DNA from: Roseomonas sp.
GTDB lineage: Bacteria; Pseudomonadota; Alphaproteobacteria; Acetobacterales; Acetobacteraceae
Assembly: GCA_020249925.1 (NCBI GenBank)
Contig: JADCER010000009.1
Coordinates: 62,001-126,000 of the forward strand
Direction: 5' to 3'
DNA length: 64,000 nucleotides
The notes below the pieces were generated by a model. It was given only the letters and a program-made list of their open reading frames with translations, had not been told where the DNA came from and ran no database searches. The position numbers were made by a program, and so were the translations under genes. Each line of letters starts with the position of its first letter. The stretch's first letter is position 1. Shown in pieces: positions 9,193-17,877 of the stretch.

Positions 9193-10299
9193 TCAAGTAC
9201 CGGCGGCGGAGAGCATCCGCCGGAAGATCGACACTGCCGCCGCCAGATCAGCCAAGGCGACGCATTCGCGTGGCGTATGGGCGGTGGCGATGGTGCCAGG
9301 GCCCAAAATCACACAGGGCGCGATATCCTGCAATTCGCTGGCATCGGTGCCGTAAGGGGCGGTGGCGGCGGGCTTGCCGGTAACATTTTCCGCAAGGCGG
9401 ATCAGCGGGTGATCCGTGGGCAATTCCGGTGGCGTGCCTTCGCGCCTTTCGGTCAACTCCACTCCCGCGCGGTCTGCCGCTGCGCGCACCGCGGCTTCAA
9501 TGCCGCTCACGTCAATGCGCCGGCTGCGGCGGAATTTTATCCGCACGCTTGCTTGCGCTACCGTCACATTCACCGCCGTGCCGTGATTATCAATCACCAT
9601 ATTGAAATCGGAAAAGGGCGGGTCATAGGCCGCATCGTGATAGGCCGGGTCAAAGCGCAGCTTTTCATAAATGGCCTTCATTTCCGCCATGAAGGGAATC
9701 AGCGCCCAATTCGCATTCAACCCCTTGCCGGTGGAGGAATGCGCCTGCACGCCGCGTGCAATGGCCGTATATTCGATATGGCTGCGATGCCCGCGCACGG
9801 GCGCCAGCGCTGTTGGTTCCGCCACCACAATCCCCTGCAAGCCAAGCGATGCCGCGAGCTTTGATTGCGCGGCGATAATGCGCGCCCCTTGCTTGCTGGT
9901 TTCCTCATCCGCTGTCAGCAGCAGCGTTGCCGGCACATGGGCAGGCAGGCCGCGCGCGGCGATGATGCAGGCCGCGACCGGGCCTTTCATATCCGCGCTG
10001 CCAAGGCCATGCAGCACGCCATCCGCGATGCGCGGTGTCCAGGGAGGGTCTGTCCAGCCGGTTTCTGGCACCGTATCCATATGGCCGGATAGCGCGTAAC
10101 CGCGGCGCGGGCCGCGATGTGCGACAAGGGCGCGCTTTGCCACACCTTGCGGGTCTGTGTAATCCAGCCGTTCAATCTCAAACCCCGCCAATTCGGCTTC
10201 GATCTGATTGGCCAGTGGCAGGTTGGAGACAGCGGAACGGCTATCAATCGCCACCAGATCGGCGGCGAGGCGGGTAAGGGCTTCGGCTTCTTGGCTCAT
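9193..10299 (-). CDS. M20-family amidohydrolase, acetylornithine deacetylase-like
   Basis: GYALSGHMDTVPE, GSADMKGPVAACI, LTADEETSKQGAR, HRSHIEYTAIARGVQAHSSTG motifs. Confidence 0.85.
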   Translation of the reverse strand: MSQEAEALTRLAADLVAIDSRSAVSNLPLANQIEAELAGFEIERLDYTDPQGVAKRALVAHRGPRRGYALSGHMDTVPETGWTDPPWTPRIADGVLHGLGSADMKGPVAACIIAARGLPAHVPATLLLTADEETSKQGARIIAAQSKLAASLGLQGIVVAEPTALAPVRGHRSHIEYTAIARGVQAHSSTGKGLNANWALIPFMAEMKAIYEKLRFDPAYHDAAYDPPFSDFNMVIDNHGTAVNVTVAQASVRIKFRRSRRIDVSGIEAAVRAAADRAGVELTERREGTPPELPTDHPLIRLAENVTGKPAATAPYGTDASELQDIAPCVILGPGTIATAHTPRECVALADLAAAVSIFRRMLSAAGT

Positions 10300-10343
10300 G
10301 CCCCCAGCATCCCTTGCGGCGCGGCGCAGGGCAAGCGAGGTTA

Positions 10344-10492
10344 GCGTCTGATCGCCGGAGCCGTGAATCAGCCGCTCAAAACAAGCGTCTGATCGGCGGA
10401 GGCGGCATCGCCGGAGCCGTGAATCAGCCGCTCAAAACAAGCGTCTGATCGGCGGAGGCGGCATCGCCGGAGCCGTGAATCAGCCGCTCAAA
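10344..10492. repeat. Tandem 56-bp dyad repeat, three copies (first copy 41 bp with 15-bp internal deletion)
   Basis: Unit GCGTCTGATCGGCGGAGGCGGCATCGCCGGAGCCGTGAATCAGCCGCTCAAAACAA; copies 10344-10384, 10385-10440, 10441-10492. The unit folds on itself (GCG.CTGAT/ATCAG.CGC outer, GGCG/CGCC inner). Confidence 0.9.
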
Positions 10493-10504
10493 TCATGGGC
10501 ATGG

Positions 10505-10528
10505 CATGATCCGTCAAAACGGATCATG
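10505..10528. promoter_or_regulatory. Perfect 10-bp inverted repeat (operator, hairpin or attenuator) just before the threonine-synthase-like gene
   Basis: CATGATCCGT-CAAA-ACGGATCATG, ending 3 nt before the start codon at 10531. Confidence 0.6.
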
Positions 10529-10530
10529 TT

Positions 10531-11661
10531 ATGCTCATGACAGAAATTGCCTACCTGGACCCCCGCAGCGGGGCCACCTATCCACTTGCCACGCCGCGCT
10601 GGTGTGGCGACGGCCAAGCCCCCCTGATGCTGACGCCACTCCCCGGCATGACGCGCGCCGCGATCCGCACGGAGGATCGTTCGCTCTGGCGCTATGGCGC
10701 TGCGCTGCCCTTCCTGCCGGATGATCCCATTACCATGGGGGAGGGCTGTTCGCCCCTGGTGCCGCGCGTCATTGGCGGTGCCTCGGCGCTCGTGAAATGC
10801 GAATGGTTCATGCCGACCGGGTCCTTTAAGGATCGTGGCGCATCGGTGATGCTGTCCCTGCTGCGTGCCCAAGGGGTGACAAATGTGCTGGAGGATTCTT
10901 CGGGCAATGGAGGCGCTGCCGTTGCGGCCTATGCCGCCGCGGGCGGGATGCGCGCGAAGATTCTGGTGCCGGCATCAACCTCTCCCGCCAAGACCGTGCA
11001 ATCGCGCGCTTCGGGTGCCGAGATTGAATTGGTGCCCGGCAGCCGGCAGGATTGTGCGGATGAGGCGTTGCGCCAGGCCAAGGATATCTTCTACGCCAGC
11101 CATAATTGGCACCCTTTTTTCCTGCATGGCACGAAAACTCTCGCCTATGAGCTGTGGGAGGATTTGGGCTTTGTCGCGCCCGATAATGTGATTGTGCCCT
11201 GCGGCGCGGGGTCCAATGTGCTGGGTTGTGGGATTGGCTTTGCTGAATTGCAGCGTGCGGGTGAGATCAAGAAGCTGCCGCGTATCTTCGCCGCGCAGCC
11301 GGAAAATTGTGCGCCGATTGCGCGCGCTTTCCTGAAGCAGCCGGCGGTGGCGGCGGTGCCGACCATTGCGGAAGGCACTGCCATCGCGCAGCCCATTCGC
11401 ACGCCAGAAGTCATGGCCGTTTTGCAGGAAAGCCAGGGCGGTGCGGTGATGTTGAGCGAGGCTGAAATTGGCGCGGCCACACTCGACCTGGCGCGTACCG
11501 GCATTTATGTGGAACCGACTTGCGCGCAGGCTGCAGCGGCATTCGTGAAATTGTTGGAAGCTGGTGCGATCCGCGCCGATGAAACCACCGTGGTGGTACT
11601 GACCGGCACAGGGCTGAAATCCACGCCGCGTATTGCGGAACTTTTGGGGGTAGCCATCTGA
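10531..11661 (+). CDS. Threonine synthase-like PLP-dependent enzyme
   Basis: KCEWFMPTGSFKDRGASVMLSLLRAQG (PLP lysine), EDSSGNGGAAVAAYAAAGGMRAKILVPA, VVLTGTGLKSTPRI. Confidence 0.85.
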   Translation: MLMTEIAYLDPRSGATYPLATPRWCGDGQAPLMLTPLPGMTRAAIRTEDRSLWRYGAALPFLPDDPITMGEGCSPLVPRVIGGASALVKCEWFMPTGSFKDRGASVMLSLLRAQGVTNVLEDSSGNGGAAVAAYAAAGGMRAKILVPASTSPAKTVQSRASGAEIELVPGSRQDCADEALRQAKDIFYASHNWHPFFLHGTKTLAYELWEDLGFVAPDNVIVPCGAGSNVLGCGIGFAELQRAGEIKKLPRIFAAQPENCAPIARAFLKQPAVAAVPTIAEGTAIAQPIRTPEVMAVLQESQGGAVMLSEAEIGAATLDLARTGIYVEPTCAQAAAAFVKLLEAGAIRADETTVVVLTGTGLKSTPRIAELLGVAI

Positions 11662-13166
11662 TGGCCGGGCCGCGCATTGCCCTTTTGGGCTTTTCCATTG
11701 AATGCAACCGCTTTGCACCCCCGGCGACCTTGCGGGATTTTGAAACGCGCTGCCTGATTGCGGGCGATAAGATCGTGACTGATGCGCGTTCCGCCGCCCC
11801 GGCCGCCTTGGGCGAAATGCCGGGCTTTGTTACTGCCATGGATACCAGCGGCGCTTGGGAACCCTGCCCCATTTTGCTCGCCATGGCGGAACCAAATGGC
11901 CCGGTGGAACAAAGCGTTTTCGATGGCTTCATGCAGCAATGGCGCGACGGCTTGACGGCGCTGAAAGGCCGCGTGGATGGCGTTTACTGCGTGCTGCATG
12001 GCGCGGGTCTCGCCACCGCGGATCTTGACCCGGAAGGCAATTTGCAGGCGCTGATTCGCGATATCCTGGGCGATGTGCCGCTGGTGTGTTCCTACGACCT
12101 GCACGCGAATGTATCAGACCGCATGGTGGCGCTCACGGATGCCTTTGTCGGCTATCGCACCAATCCGCATCTGGATATGCGTGAACGCGGCGCGGAAAGT
12201 GCCGCACTCATGCGCAGGCTTTTGGCCGGTGAGCGTTTCCATCGCGCCTTCCGCCGCTTGCCGATTGTGGCGCCCACCGTTTCCATGCTCACTGCGCAGG
12301 GGCCCTATGCCGAGGTGATCAATCTCGGCCAGGAATGGGCGGCGCAAGATCAACGCATTGCCAATGTCTCCATCATGGGCGGCTTTGCCTATGGCGACAC
12401 GCCCTTCAATGGCATGGCGGTGATCATTACCGCGACAGACAAGGCAGCTGCGGAAGCGCTGGCGGATCGGCTGGCGGCGGCCATTTGGGAAAGGCGCGGG
12501 CGCTTCATTGCCAATCTGACCGCGTTGGAAGACGCCACGCAGAAGGCGCTGCATAGCCCTGTGCCACTGGCTTTTGCCGATGTTGCCGATAATCCGGGCG
12601 GTGGCGGGCGCGGCAATACCATGTGGATTCTGGAAGCCTTCCATCGCGCCGGCGTGCAGGATTGTCTGGTGGGTGTGATCCATGACCCGGCTTTGGCAGC
12701 GGAAGCCCATAAGCTGGGTAAGGGTGCGCGCTTCACCGCGCGCTTCAACCGCGATGTCGCCGCCGATGATCCCTTCAGCAAGCCCTTCAGTGCGGAAGCG
12801 GAGGTGGTGGCGCTTTCCGATGGGCGTGTGACCGGCCGGCGCGGCATTTTCGCCGGTACCGCGATGACGCTTGGCGCTACGGCTGCCTTGAAGCTTGGCG
12901 GCATCACCGTCGTGGTGATTTCCATTCGCACGCAATGCGCCGATCCCGCCTTCTTCGAACATCTCGGCTTGGATGTCGGGAAGGCACGCGCCGTTGTGGT
13001 GAAATCCCGCGGGCATTTCCGTGGCGGCTTTGATGAATTCTTCAAGCATGAACAGATTGTCGAGGTTGATTGCCCCGGCCTCACCTCGCCGATCCTGACG
13101 CGGTTTGACTGGAAGCATATGCCAAGACCTGTTTTGCCGATTGATAAGGAAGCGCGCTGGCCATGA
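11661..13166 (+). CDS. M81-family metallopeptidase (MlrC/microcystinase C-like)
   Basis: RIALLGFSIECNRFAP, DGVYCVLHGAGLAT, SYDLHANVSDRMV, GYRTNPHLDMRERG, DVADNPGGGGRGNTMWILEAF are MlrC-type motifs. Confidence 0.88.
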   Translation: MAGPRIALLGFSIECNRFAPPATLRDFETRCLIAGDKIVTDARSAAPAALGEMPGFVTAMDTSGAWEPCPILLAMAEPNGPVEQSVFDGFMQQWRDGLTALKGRVDGVYCVLHGAGLATADLDPEGNLQALIRDILGDVPLVCSYDLHANVSDRMVALTDAFVGYRTNPHLDMRERGAESAALMRRLLAGERFHRAFRRLPIVAPTVSMLTAQGPYAEVINLGQEWAAQDQRIANVSIMGGFAYGDTPFNGMAVIITATDKAAAEALADRLAAAIWERRGRFIANLTALEDATQKALHSPVPLAFADVADNPGGGGRGNTMWILEAFHRAGVQDCLVGVIHDPALAAEAHKLGKGARFTARFNRDVAADDPFSKPFSAEAEVVALSDGRVTGRRGIFAGTAMTLGATAALKLGGITVVVISIRTQCADPAFFEHLGLDVGKARAVVVKSRGHFRGGFDEFFKHEQIVEVDCPGLTSPILTRFDWKHMPRPVLPIDKEARWP

Positions 13167-14269
13167 AGCTGGATGATCTGCACACCCCTTGCCTGGTGCT
13201 GGAACTTGGCATTTTGAAGCGCAATCTGGCGCGCATGGCCGATGCTGTGGCGCGGCATCCTGGCTTGAAGCTGCGCCCACATATGAAAACAGCGAAAAGC
13301 CTGGCGGTTGCGGCGCTGGCCGCGCCAGATCATGGGCCGATCACCGTCAGCACAGTCGCGGAGGCGCGTTATTTCGCCGGTGGTGGCTATCGCGATCAGA
13401 TCTACGCGGTGGGCATCACGCCACAAAAGCTTGATGCCATCGCGGCAATCAACGCGCAGGGCAATGACGTGAAGATCATCACCGATGATGCGGATGTCGC
13501 GACTGCCATCGCTGCCCATCCGGGCGTTCTGCCCACCTTGATCGAAGTTGATTGCGGTGAAGGTCGCGGTGGCATTGCGCCTAAGTCGGACAAGCTTGCT
13601 GAAATCGCTCAGCGCCTTGGCACAAAATGCGCCGGCATCATGACTCATGCCGGGCATTCCTATGCGGAACGCAGCAATGAGGGCATGCGCAAGGTGGCGG
13701 AAGCCGAGCGTGCCGGCGCCGTATTGGCGGCCGAGCGTTTGCGCGGCATGGGCATCACGCCGCGGGTTGTCTCGGCCGGGTCTTCACCCACCGCGCTTTA
13801 CGGGAAATCCATGGCCGGCATCACGGATATTCGCGCGGGTGTTTATATGTTCGGCGATTTGTTCCAGGGCCAGATCGGCACACATGGCATGGAAGATATC
13901 GCGGTGACGGTGTTGTCCGCCGTCACCTCTCGCAAGCAGGACCGCAATGCGGTGCTGATTGATGCAGGCGGCATTGCGTTGTCCAAGGATCGCAGCACTC
14001 AGGCGGCGCCGAAGGATCTTGGCTTTGGCGTCATGCTGGACCGCCACGGCAAATGGTCCTTTGGGGAGGCCATTGTCGTGCGCACCCATCAGGAACATGG
14101 CGAAGTGCGCGGCGCAGGTCCGCTACCTTTTGCGGAACTTCCCGTCGGTGCCTTGGTGCGTGTGGCGCCGAACCATACCTGCCTGACCGTTGCCGCGCAT
14201 GACCGCTATTACGTGGTGGATGGCGGGGATGAGGTGATTGCCGTCTGGGATCGGGTGAATGGCTGGTAG
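13163..14269 (+). CDS. D-threonine aldolase-like / DSD1-family PLP enzyme (alanine racemase N-terminal fold)
   Basis: DDLHTPCLVLELGILKRNLARMADAVARH..LRPHMKTAKS, VSAGSSPTAL, DIRAGVYMFGDLFQ, VDGGDEVIAVWDRVNGW. Confidence 0.85.
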   Translation: MKLDDLHTPCLVLELGILKRNLARMADAVARHPGLKLRPHMKTAKSLAVAALAAPDHGPITVSTVAEARYFAGGGYRDQIYAVGITPQKLDAIAAINAQGNDVKIITDDADVATAIAAHPGVLPTLIEVDCGEGRGGIAPKSDKLAEIAQRLGTKCAGIMTHAGHSYAERSNEGMRKVAEAERAGAVLAAERLRGMGITPRVVSAGSSPTALYGKSMAGITDIRAGVYMFGDLFQGQIGTHGMEDIAVTVLSAVTSRKQDRNAVLIDAGGIALSKDRSTQAAPKDLGFGVMLDRHGKWSFGEAIVVRTHQEHGEVRGAGPLPFAELPVGALVRVAPNHTCLTVAAHDRYYVVDGGDEVIAVWDRVNGW

Positions 14270-14310
14270 GGCGCCCGCCCTGTCATGAAAGCTTCACGTG
14301 CATCAGGTCA

Positions 14311-14340
14311 TGTTTCCACTATACTGGAAAAATGGAAACA
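14311..14340. promoter_or_regulatory. Candidate ArsR operator overlapping the start codon
   Basis: TGTTTCCA(14311-14318)...TGGAAACA(14333-14340) perfect 8-bp inverted repeat, plus nested TTTCCA-6-TGGAAA (14313-14330); TATACT at 14320-14325 resembles a -10 box. Confidence 0.5.
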
Positions 14341-15132
14341 GAATCCGCTGCTGCGGCATTTGCCGCCTTGGGCCAGCCCACCCGGCTGGCCCTGATCCAA
14401 AACCTGCAAAGCGCGGGGCCTGAGGGCCTGCCGGCAGGCGACCTGGCCGAAGCGCTCGGTGTGCCGCCTTCCACGCTTTCATTCCACTTGCGCGCGCTGG
14501 AAGATGCCGGGCTGATCACGCCGCAGCGCCAGGGGCGCCAGGTGCTCTACGCCAGCGCCCCGGCGGCCTTTGCTGCGCTGGTCGGGTTTCTGGGTGGGGC
14601 AACGGCGCCCATCACCGCCCCGGGCCGGGCCATGCGGGTGCTGTTTCTCTGCACACGCAATTCGGCGCGTTCCATCATGGCGGAAGCCATTCTGAACCGC
14701 ATCGGTGCGGGGCGTTTCCGCGCCTATTCCGCCGGGTCGGAACCCGCGCCCGATGGGCCGCTGCCGGAAGTGCTCGCGCAGCTTCAGGCGCTTGGGCATG
14801 ATGTGGCGCCGCTGCGGTCCAAATCCTGGCAGGAATTTACCGGCCCCGATGCACCGCGTTTTGATTTCGTCATCGCGCTTTGCGATACGCTGGAGGGTCA
14901 GCGCTGCCCGGATTTTGGCGATACCATCACCAGCGCGGCCTGGCCCTTGCCGGACCCGGCGAAGTTTTCGGGCGGCGGCGCCGAACGCGCGACGCTACTA
15001 AATGAGCTTTATGCGGCGCTGCGGCGCCGGCTCGAAATTTTTATCAGCCTACCCTTCACCACGCTCGATCGCATGGCGTTGCAGGCACGCGTTGAAGCTT
15101 TGGGCAATCCAATGGCGGGAGCACGGGCATGA
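14332..15132 (+). CDS. ArsR-type HTH regulator fused to ArsC/LMW-PTP-type arsenate reductase domain
   Basis: N-terminal ArsR-like wHTH ([37 protein letters not shown]); C-terminal [32 protein letters not shown]-loop. Confidence 0.88.
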   Translation: METESAAAAFAALGQPTRLALIQNLQSAGPEGLPAGDLAEALGVPPSTLSFHLRALEDAGLITPQRQGRQVLYASAPAAFAALVGFLGGATAPITAPGRAMRVLFLCTRNSARSIMAEAILNRIGAGRFRAYSAGSEPAPDGPLPEVLAQLQALGHDVAPLRSKSWQEFTGPDAPRFDFVIALCDTLEGQRCPDFGDTITSAAWPLPDPAKFSGGGAERATLLNELYAALRRRLEIFISLPFTTLDRMALQARVEALGNPMAGARA

Positions 15133-16172
15133 GGGTTGGCATCAATGGCATGGGCCGCATTGGCCGCCTGGCATTTCGTGGCGCTTTCGGCGCGGCAGAA
15201 CGGGGTGAGGATGATCCGCGCCGCGCCAATCGGCTGAATATTGTGCATGTGAATGAAGTGAAGGGCGGCGCGGCAGCCACCGCGCATTTGCTGACTTTCG
15301 ATAGTGTGCAGGGCCGTTGGCGCGCGCCCATCGCGGCGGAAGGCGCGGATGGGTTTCGCATTGGCGACAAGCGCATCGGCTTTACGGAACACACGACACC
15401 GGCAGCGATCCCCTGGGGTGATTTGGGTGTTGATCTGGTGCTGGAATGCAGCGGCAAGTTTCTGACCGAAGCGAGTTTGCGCGGTCATCTCGACCGCGGG
15501 GCGAAGCGCGTGATTGTCGCGGCACCGGTCAAGGAGCCTTCAGTGCTCAATATCGTGGTGGGTGTGAATGATGCGCTCTATGATCCCGCGCGCCACCCGA
15601 TTGTGACTGCTGCATCCTGCACCACCAATTGCCTCGCCCCCGTGGTGAAGGTGGTGCATGAGGCGATTGGGATCAGACATGGGCAGATCACCACCATTCA
15701 TGATCCCACCAATACCAATGTGGTGACGGATGCGCCGCATAAGGATTTGCGCCGCGCGCGTTCGGCCATGCTGTCACTCCAGCCCACCACCACAGGAAGT
15801 GCAACGGCGATTGCGCTGATCTATCCCGAATTGAAGGGCAAGCTGAATGGCCATGCGGTGCGGGCACCGGTCTTGAATGCTTCCCTCACTGATTGCGTCT
15901 TTGAAGTGCAGCGCGCCACAAGCGCCGAGGAATTGAATGCGCTGTTCCGTGCCGCGGCCGTTGGCCCGCTAGCAGGCATTTTGGGTTATGAGGATCGGCC
16001 GCTGGTTTCCGCCGATTATGCGCGGGATACGCGGAGTTCCATTATTGATGCGCCATCCACCCTGGTGACGGATGGCACCATGGCGAAAATCTATGCCTGG
16101 TATGACAATGAAATGGGCTATGCCTGCCGCATGGTGGATCTGGCCTGCATCATGCAAGCGCGCGGCATCTGA
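15129..16172 (+). CDS. ArsJ-associated glyceraldehyde-3-phosphate dehydrogenase
   Basis: [38 protein letters not shown] catalytic Cys, [14 protein letters not shown]; sits between ArsR-ArsC and ArsJ. Confidence 0.9.
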   Translation: MRVGINGMGRIGRLAFRGAFGAAERGEDDPRRANRLNIVHVNEVKGGAAATAHLLTFDSVQGRWRAPIAAEGADGFRIGDKRIGFTEHTTPAAIPWGDLGVDLVLECSGKFLTEASLRGHLDRGAKRVIVAAPVKEPSVLNIVVGVNDALYDPARHPIVTAASCTTNCLAPVVKVVHEAIGIRHGQITTIHDPTNTNVVTDAPHKDLRRARSAMLSLQPTTTGSATAIALIYPELKGKLNGHAVRAPVLNASLTDCVFEVQRATSAEELNALFRAAAVGPLAGILGYEDRPLVSADYARDTRSSIIDAPSTLVTDGTMAKIYAWYDNEMGYACRMVDLACIMQARGI

Positions 16173-16173
16173 C

Positions 16174-17388
16174 ATGCGCAACTACGCCATCGTCACCGCC
16201 GCCTATTGGGGGTTTACGCTGACCGATGGCGCCTTGCGCATGCTGGTGCTGCTGCATTTCCACAAGCTTGGCTATTCGCCTTTTGCGCTGGCGTTTCTGT
16301 TCCTGCTGTATGAAGCGGCGGGGATTGGTGCGAATCTTATCGGCGGCTGGCTTGCCACGCGCTTCGGCATTGCGCGCATGTTGGCGGTGGGGCTTGGCGC
16401 ACAAATCGTGGGTTTCCTGATTTTGTCAGCGTTATCGCCGCATTGGGTGCCAGCCATGGCGCTGGTTTGGGTGGTGGTCGCGCAAGGCATTTGCGGCATT
16501 GCGAAGGACATCACCAAAACCGCGTCCAAATCCGCCATCAAACTGACAGCCGGCGATGCCTCGGGCCGTTTGTTTCGTTGGGTTGCCTGGTTCACCGGCA
16601 GTAAGAACGCCATGAAAGGCGTTGGGTTCTTCTTGGGCGGTGTGCTGCTGGAAGCGCTCGGTTTTCAGGGCGCGCTTTGGTTGATGGCCGCGCTGCTCGG
16701 GCTGGTATTGCTGGGCGTTTTGGCTTCCCTGCCGCCGATGATGGGCAAGGCCAAGGCGTCAGCCTCCATGCGCGAATTCATGGCGCGGGATCGCGGCGTC
16801 AATCTGCTGGCGGCCGCGCGTGTTTTGCTGTTTGGCGCGCGCGATGTCTGGTTTGTCGTGGCCCTTCCCGTGTTTCTCTATGCCTCGGGCTGGAGCTTTG
16901 CGGCGGTGGGCGGTTTCCTCGCCATCTGGACCATCGGTTATGGGTTGGTGCAGGCGGTGGCGCCATCCTTGATCCAGCGTAGCGCCGATGGGCTGAGCGC
17001 CGAGGTGCCGGCGGCGCGGCTATGGTGCCTTGGCCTGGCGGTGATACCACCCGCGCTGATGGCCGCGCTTTGGCTTGATGTGGGTCGCGCTGATCTGGTG
17101 CTCGTGCTCGGGCTTTTGGTGTTTGGCTTTGCCTTTGCCGTGAATTCCTCACTGCATTCCTACCTGATCCTTGCCTATGCAGGCTCCAAAAAAGCCGCCG
17201 AGGATGTAGGCTTCTACTACGCCGCCAATGCTGCTGGGCGCTTTGCCGGCACGTTGTTGTCAGGTTTGCTCTATCAAATGGCGGGCATCATGGGCGTCTT
17301 GGCGGGGGCGGCGGTGATGCTCGGGTTATGTTGGGCAATTACGCTCTTGCTGCCGCAGGAACGGGGTGCTTACGCTGAGCCGGCATGA
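16174..17388 (+). CDS. arsJ: Organoarsenical efflux MFS transporter ArsJ
   Basis: MRNYAIVTAAYWGFTLTDGALRMLVLLHFHKLGYSPFALAFLFLLYE, adjacent to GAPDH; ATG at 16174 preferred over 16072. Confidence 0.9.
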   Translation: MRNYAIVTAAYWGFTLTDGALRMLVLLHFHKLGYSPFALAFLFLLYEAAGIGANLIGGWLATRFGIARMLAVGLGAQIVGFLILSALSPHWVPAMALVWVVVAQGICGIAKDITKTASKSAIKLTAGDASGRLFRWVAWFTGSKNAMKGVGFFLGGVLLEALGFQGALWLMAALLGLVLLGVLASLPPMMGKAKASASMREFMARDRGVNLLAAARVLLFGARDVWFVVALPVFLYASGWSFAAVGGFLAIWTIGYGLVQAVAPSLIQRSADGLSAEVPAARLWCLGLAVIPPALMAALWLDVGRADLVLVLGLLVFGFAFAVNSSLHSYLILAYAGSKKAAEDVGFYYAANAAGRFAGTLLSGLLYQMAGIMGVLAGAAVMLGLCWAITLLLPQERGAYAEPA

Positions 17389-17876
17389 AGACACTTCTCG
17401 TTATTCACCATTCCATGACCGATGGCGCGCGGCAGATGGCGCAAGCCGCGTTGGAAGGCGCCATGGCGGAAGGCCATACCGCCGTTGGTGGGCTGCATGC
17501 CACCGAAGCGGCGCCAGAGGATTTGCTGGCCGCCGATGGCTATATCTTCGCCACACCGGAAAACCTGGCCAGCATGGCCGGCGTGATGAAGGATTTTTTT
17601 GATCGCTGCTACTATCCGCTGCTCGATCAAATCCAGGGCCGACCTTACGCGACGATGATCTGCGCCGGATCGGATGGCACGGGTGCGGCGCGGCAGATTG
17701 CGCGCATTGCGACCGGCTGGCGGTTGAAGCCGATTGCGGAGCCGCTGATTGTGATCACGGGCGCGCAAACACCGGAAGCCATTGCTGCGCCAAAGATCAT
17801 CAGCAGAGAAGACCTTGCGCGTTGCGAAGAACTCGGCGCCGCATTCTCTGCCGGGCTTGCTACCGGAATTTTTTGA
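17385..17876 (+). CDS. Flavodoxin-like NAD(P)H-dependent oxidoreductase
   Basis: LLVIHHSMTDGARQMAQAALEGA..DGYIFATPENLASMAGVMKDFFDRCYYPLLD; ATGA overlap with arsJ. Confidence 0.75.
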   Translation: MKTLLVIHHSMTDGARQMAQAALEGAMAEGHTAVGGLHATEAAPEDLLAADGYIFATPENLASMAGVMKDFFDRCYYPLLDQIQGRPYATMICAGSDGTGAARQIARIATGWRLKPIAEPLIVITGAQTPEAIAAPKIISREDLARCEELGAAFSAGLATGIF

Positions 17877-17877
17877 T

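Noticed and set aside
10344-10492. CRISPR array interpretation of the repeat block
   Set aside because: Units are directly contiguous with no unique spacers, only three copies, and no cas genes nearby.
16072-16173. N-terminal extension of ArsJ to the ORF-track start at 16072
   Set aside because: Overlaps the GAPDH C-terminus; ATG at 16174 gives the standard ArsJ N-terminus with a 1-nt gap after the GAPDH stop.
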